DNA of 64,000 nt from Niveispirillum cyanobacteriorum (GTDB lineage Bacteria; Pseudomonadota; Alphaproteobacteria; Azospirillales; Azospirillaceae). Positions 62,550 through 64,000 of the stretch are shown here, piece by piece. Within the stretch, counting starts at the first letter, position 1, and the number at the start of each line of letters is the position of its first letter. The stretch lies in assembly GCF_002868735.1 (NCBI RefSeq), contig NZ_CP025611.1, positions 2,474,501-2,538,500 of the forward strand, read 5' to 3'. A program made the position numbers and the translations under genes. The notes beneath the pieces are model-generated. The model was not told the DNA's origin and ran no database searches. It saw nothing but the letters and a program-made list of their open reading frames with translations.

Positions 62550-63014
62550 ATGAGCAAACGACGCGACGGCGGCCATGCCGCCAAGGGACCCAGCCAGCGC
62601 CAGTTGCGCGTGGGCGAGGAAATCCGCCACATCCTGGCCGATATTTTCCGCCGCGGGGAATTCCGCGATCCCGAACTGATGGACCTGAATGTCACCGTGT
62701 CGGAAGTGCGCATCAGCCCCGACCTGAAGAACGCCACCGCCTTCGTCATGCCGCTGGGCGGGTCGAAGCCGGAACTGGTGGCGGCACTGAACCGCGCCTC
62801 GGCCTTCCTGCGCACCCAGGTGGCGCATGAAATGCGCCTGCCCTATGCCCCGCGCCTGTCCTTCCAGCTGGATACCAGCTTCGATTACGCGGAAAAGATC
62901 GACCGTATCCTGCACGACCCGCATGTCGCCCGCGACATGACGGGCATCGTCAATACCGGCAATGATGCCGAAGAGGACGAGGAAGAGGGCGGGGACCAGA
63001 ACCATGGCGCGTAA
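62550..63014 (+). CDS. rbfA: Ribosome-binding factor A
   Basis: 154 aa from the ATG at 62550 (AAAGGA upstream; GTG at 62547 is alternative). RbfA KH-like fold: QLRVGEEIRHILADIF, VTVSEVRISPDLKNATAFVMPLG, and LSFQLDTSFDYAEKIDRIL. It matures the 30S subunit. An acidic C-terminal tail follows (EEDEEEGGD). Overlaps truB by 11 bases. Confidence 0.94.
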   Translation: MSKRRDGGHAAKGPSQRQLRVGEEIRHILADIFRRGEFRDPELMDLNVTVSEVRISPDLKNATAFVMPLGGSKPELVAALNRASAFLRTQVAHEMRLPYAPRLSFQLDTSFDYAEKIDRILHDPHVARDMTGIVNTGNDAEEDEEEGGDQNHGA

Positions 63015-63942
63015 GCGCAAGGGCGTTCCCCGTCACGGCTGGCTGGTGCTGGACAAGCCCGGCACCATGACGAGCACCCAGGCGATGGCAAAGGTGCGCT
63101 GGATGATGAACGCGGAAAAGGCGGGCCATGGCGGCACGCTGGACCCCATCGCCACCGGCATCCTGCCCATTGCCTTCGGGGAGGCGACCAAGACCGTCCA
63201 GTACGCCATGGACGGGCACAAAACCTACCGTTTCGTGATGAAATTCGGGGAGGCCACGGACACCGACGACCGCGCCGGGCAGGTCATCGCCACCAGCGAT
63301 GTGCGCCCCACCGATGAACAGATCGAGAAGGCGCTTGAGGCCTTTCAGGGCCTGATCAGCCAGGTGCCGCCGCAATATTCCGCCATCAAGGTGGATGGCG
63401 AACGCGCCTATGATCTGGCCCGCGAAGGGGAGGCGGTGGAACTGGCCGCCCGTACCGTGCGTATCGACGGCTTCCACCTGACGGGCCGTCCCGACAATGA
63501 CCATGCCGAGTTCGAGGTGGAATGCGGCAAGGGCACCTATATGCGCTCGCTGGCCCGTGATCTGGCCCTGGCGGTGGGCACCGTCGGCCATATCACGGTG
63601 CTGCGCCGGTTGTCGGTGGGGCCGTTCACGCTGGCCAATGCTGTCACTCTGGAACAGCTGGAACAGATTGTGGCGGAAGGGGAGCCGGATCGGCTGCTGA
63701 TGCCCGTCGCGGCCCCGCTGGACCGGCTACCCGCCATCGACCTGTCACCCGTAGAGGCCGACCGCCTGCGCCATGGCCAGGGTGTGTCGCTGCTGCGCCG
63801 GGCCGACCTGGATCGGCTGGAGGCGCTGCGCGGTGCCGGCGGGGAGGAGGGCACGGCACTGGCCCTGACCGAAGGCCGCCCCGTGGCCCTGGTCCGGCTG
63901 GAGGGTGGCGAGCTTCGGCCTGCGCGCGTGCTGAACCTTTAA
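63004..63942 (+). CDS. truB: tRNA pseudouridine-55 synthase TruB
   Basis: 312 aa from the ATG at 63004; the frame extends to 62962 but that part overlaps rbfA further. Catalytic Asp47 lies in GHGGTLDPIATGILPIAFGEATK. PPQYSAIKVDGERAYDLAR and GTYMRSLARDLA are conserved. A PUA-like C-terminal domain follows. Modifies U55 of tRNAs. Confidence 0.95.
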   Translation: MARKRKGVPRHGWLVLDKPGTMTSTQAMAKVRWMMNAEKAGHGGTLDPIATGILPIAFGEATKTVQYAMDGHKTYRFVMKFGEATDTDDRAGQVIATSDVRPTDEQIEKALEAFQGLISQVPPQYSAIKVDGERAYDLAREGEAVELAARTVRIDGFHLTGRPDNDHAEFEVECGKGTYMRSLARDLALAVGTVGHITVLRRLSVGPFTLANAVTLEQLEQIVAEGEPDRLLMPVAAPLDRLPAIDLSPVEADRLRHGQGVSLLRRADLDRLEALRGAGGEEGTALALTEGRPVALVRLEGGELRPARVLNL

Positions 63943-63950
63943 GCCAGCCC

Positions 63951-64000
63951 TTACGCCGGCTTCGGTTCGGCGTCGATATCGGCAGGCGGGGGTTCCGGCG
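63951..64000 (-). CDS. Possible C-terminal end of a minus-strand gene (partial)
   Basis: A minus-strand frame ends at TAA (63953-63951), 9 bases past the truB stop; the visible end reads PPPADIDAEPKPA. The Pro/Glu-rich tail is plausible but only about 15 codons are in the window. rpsO, which often follows truB, is not visible here. Confidence 0.3.
   Translation of the reverse strand, partial: PEPPPADIDAEPKPA

Overview
The window is high-GC chromosomal DNA of an alphaproteobacterium. Evidence for this class: a truncated HPr kinase overlapping rapZ and followed by EIIA-Man, HPr and EI genes; a metX-metW pair; an AroQ chorismate mutase with an alphaproteobacterial-type C-terminal extension; DUF1289 and PAS_5 proteins; and ispG next to a RodZ-like gene. 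Abundant TonB receptors and the protein families present suggest the Rhodospirillales, perhaps Azospirillaceae (Niveispirillum/Nitrospirillum-like). The genus is an inference. Almost all of it reads as ordinary vertical genome; no insertion sequence, prophage or CRISPR array is seen.

Layout. 1-1592: end of an OmpR-type response regulator plus two lipoprotein genes, overlapping (envelope operon). 1732-6600: ptsP (EI-Ntr), a RodZ-like gene and ispG, with a long inverted repeat before ispG. 6895-9516 (minus): yggT, DUF167, folD, corA. 9743-9818: tRNA-Ala(CGC) with a clear promoter. 9932-20858: conserved hypotheticals, oligopeptidase B, a REC-DUF3369-GGDEF regulator, a HAD phosphatase, a FAD oxidoreductase, a PAS histidine kinase and an ABC-F ATPase with a possible leader peptide. 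21037-24554: flavin amine/amino-acid oxidase plus thiamine-diphosphate decarboxylase, together a plausible route from an amino acid to an aldehyde. 24592-26643 (minus): TSUP exporter, MoeB-like E1 and DsrE-like protein (sulfur handling). 26702-27488: an AT-rich two-gene islet of unknown function. 27853-31845: regulatory PTS (hprK, rapZ, EIIA-Man, HPr, EI). 31892-32689: secreted hypothetical. 32716-32853: a strongly folded non-coding segment. 32915-36283: four-gene cluster of a BchC-like dehydrogenase, a divergent pterin-synthase-fold protein, a GT4 glycosyltransferase and a methyltransferase. This is the best candidate for an undescribed pathway. 36377-40607: amidohydrolase, chorismate mutase, metX-metW. 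40825-49585: small membrane proteins, MaoC, LysE, MscS, sulfite-oxidase-like, rnr, ynfA, prmA. 49876-53352: TonB receptor plus PhoD phosphatase. 53349-58109 (minus): tyrA, kdpD, kdpE, DUF488. 58222-61077: a large TonB receptor. 61299-63942: membrane protein, rbfA, truB.

How the parts connect: two different PTS enzyme I proteins (PtsP and PtsI) and HprK form phosphorylation-based regulation without any sugar permease in view. Chorismate mutase and prephenate dehydrogenase feed aromatic amino acids, which the oxidase/decarboxylase pair could in principle consume. metX/metW make methionine. Function names rest on motif recognition from the sequence; no database search was possible.
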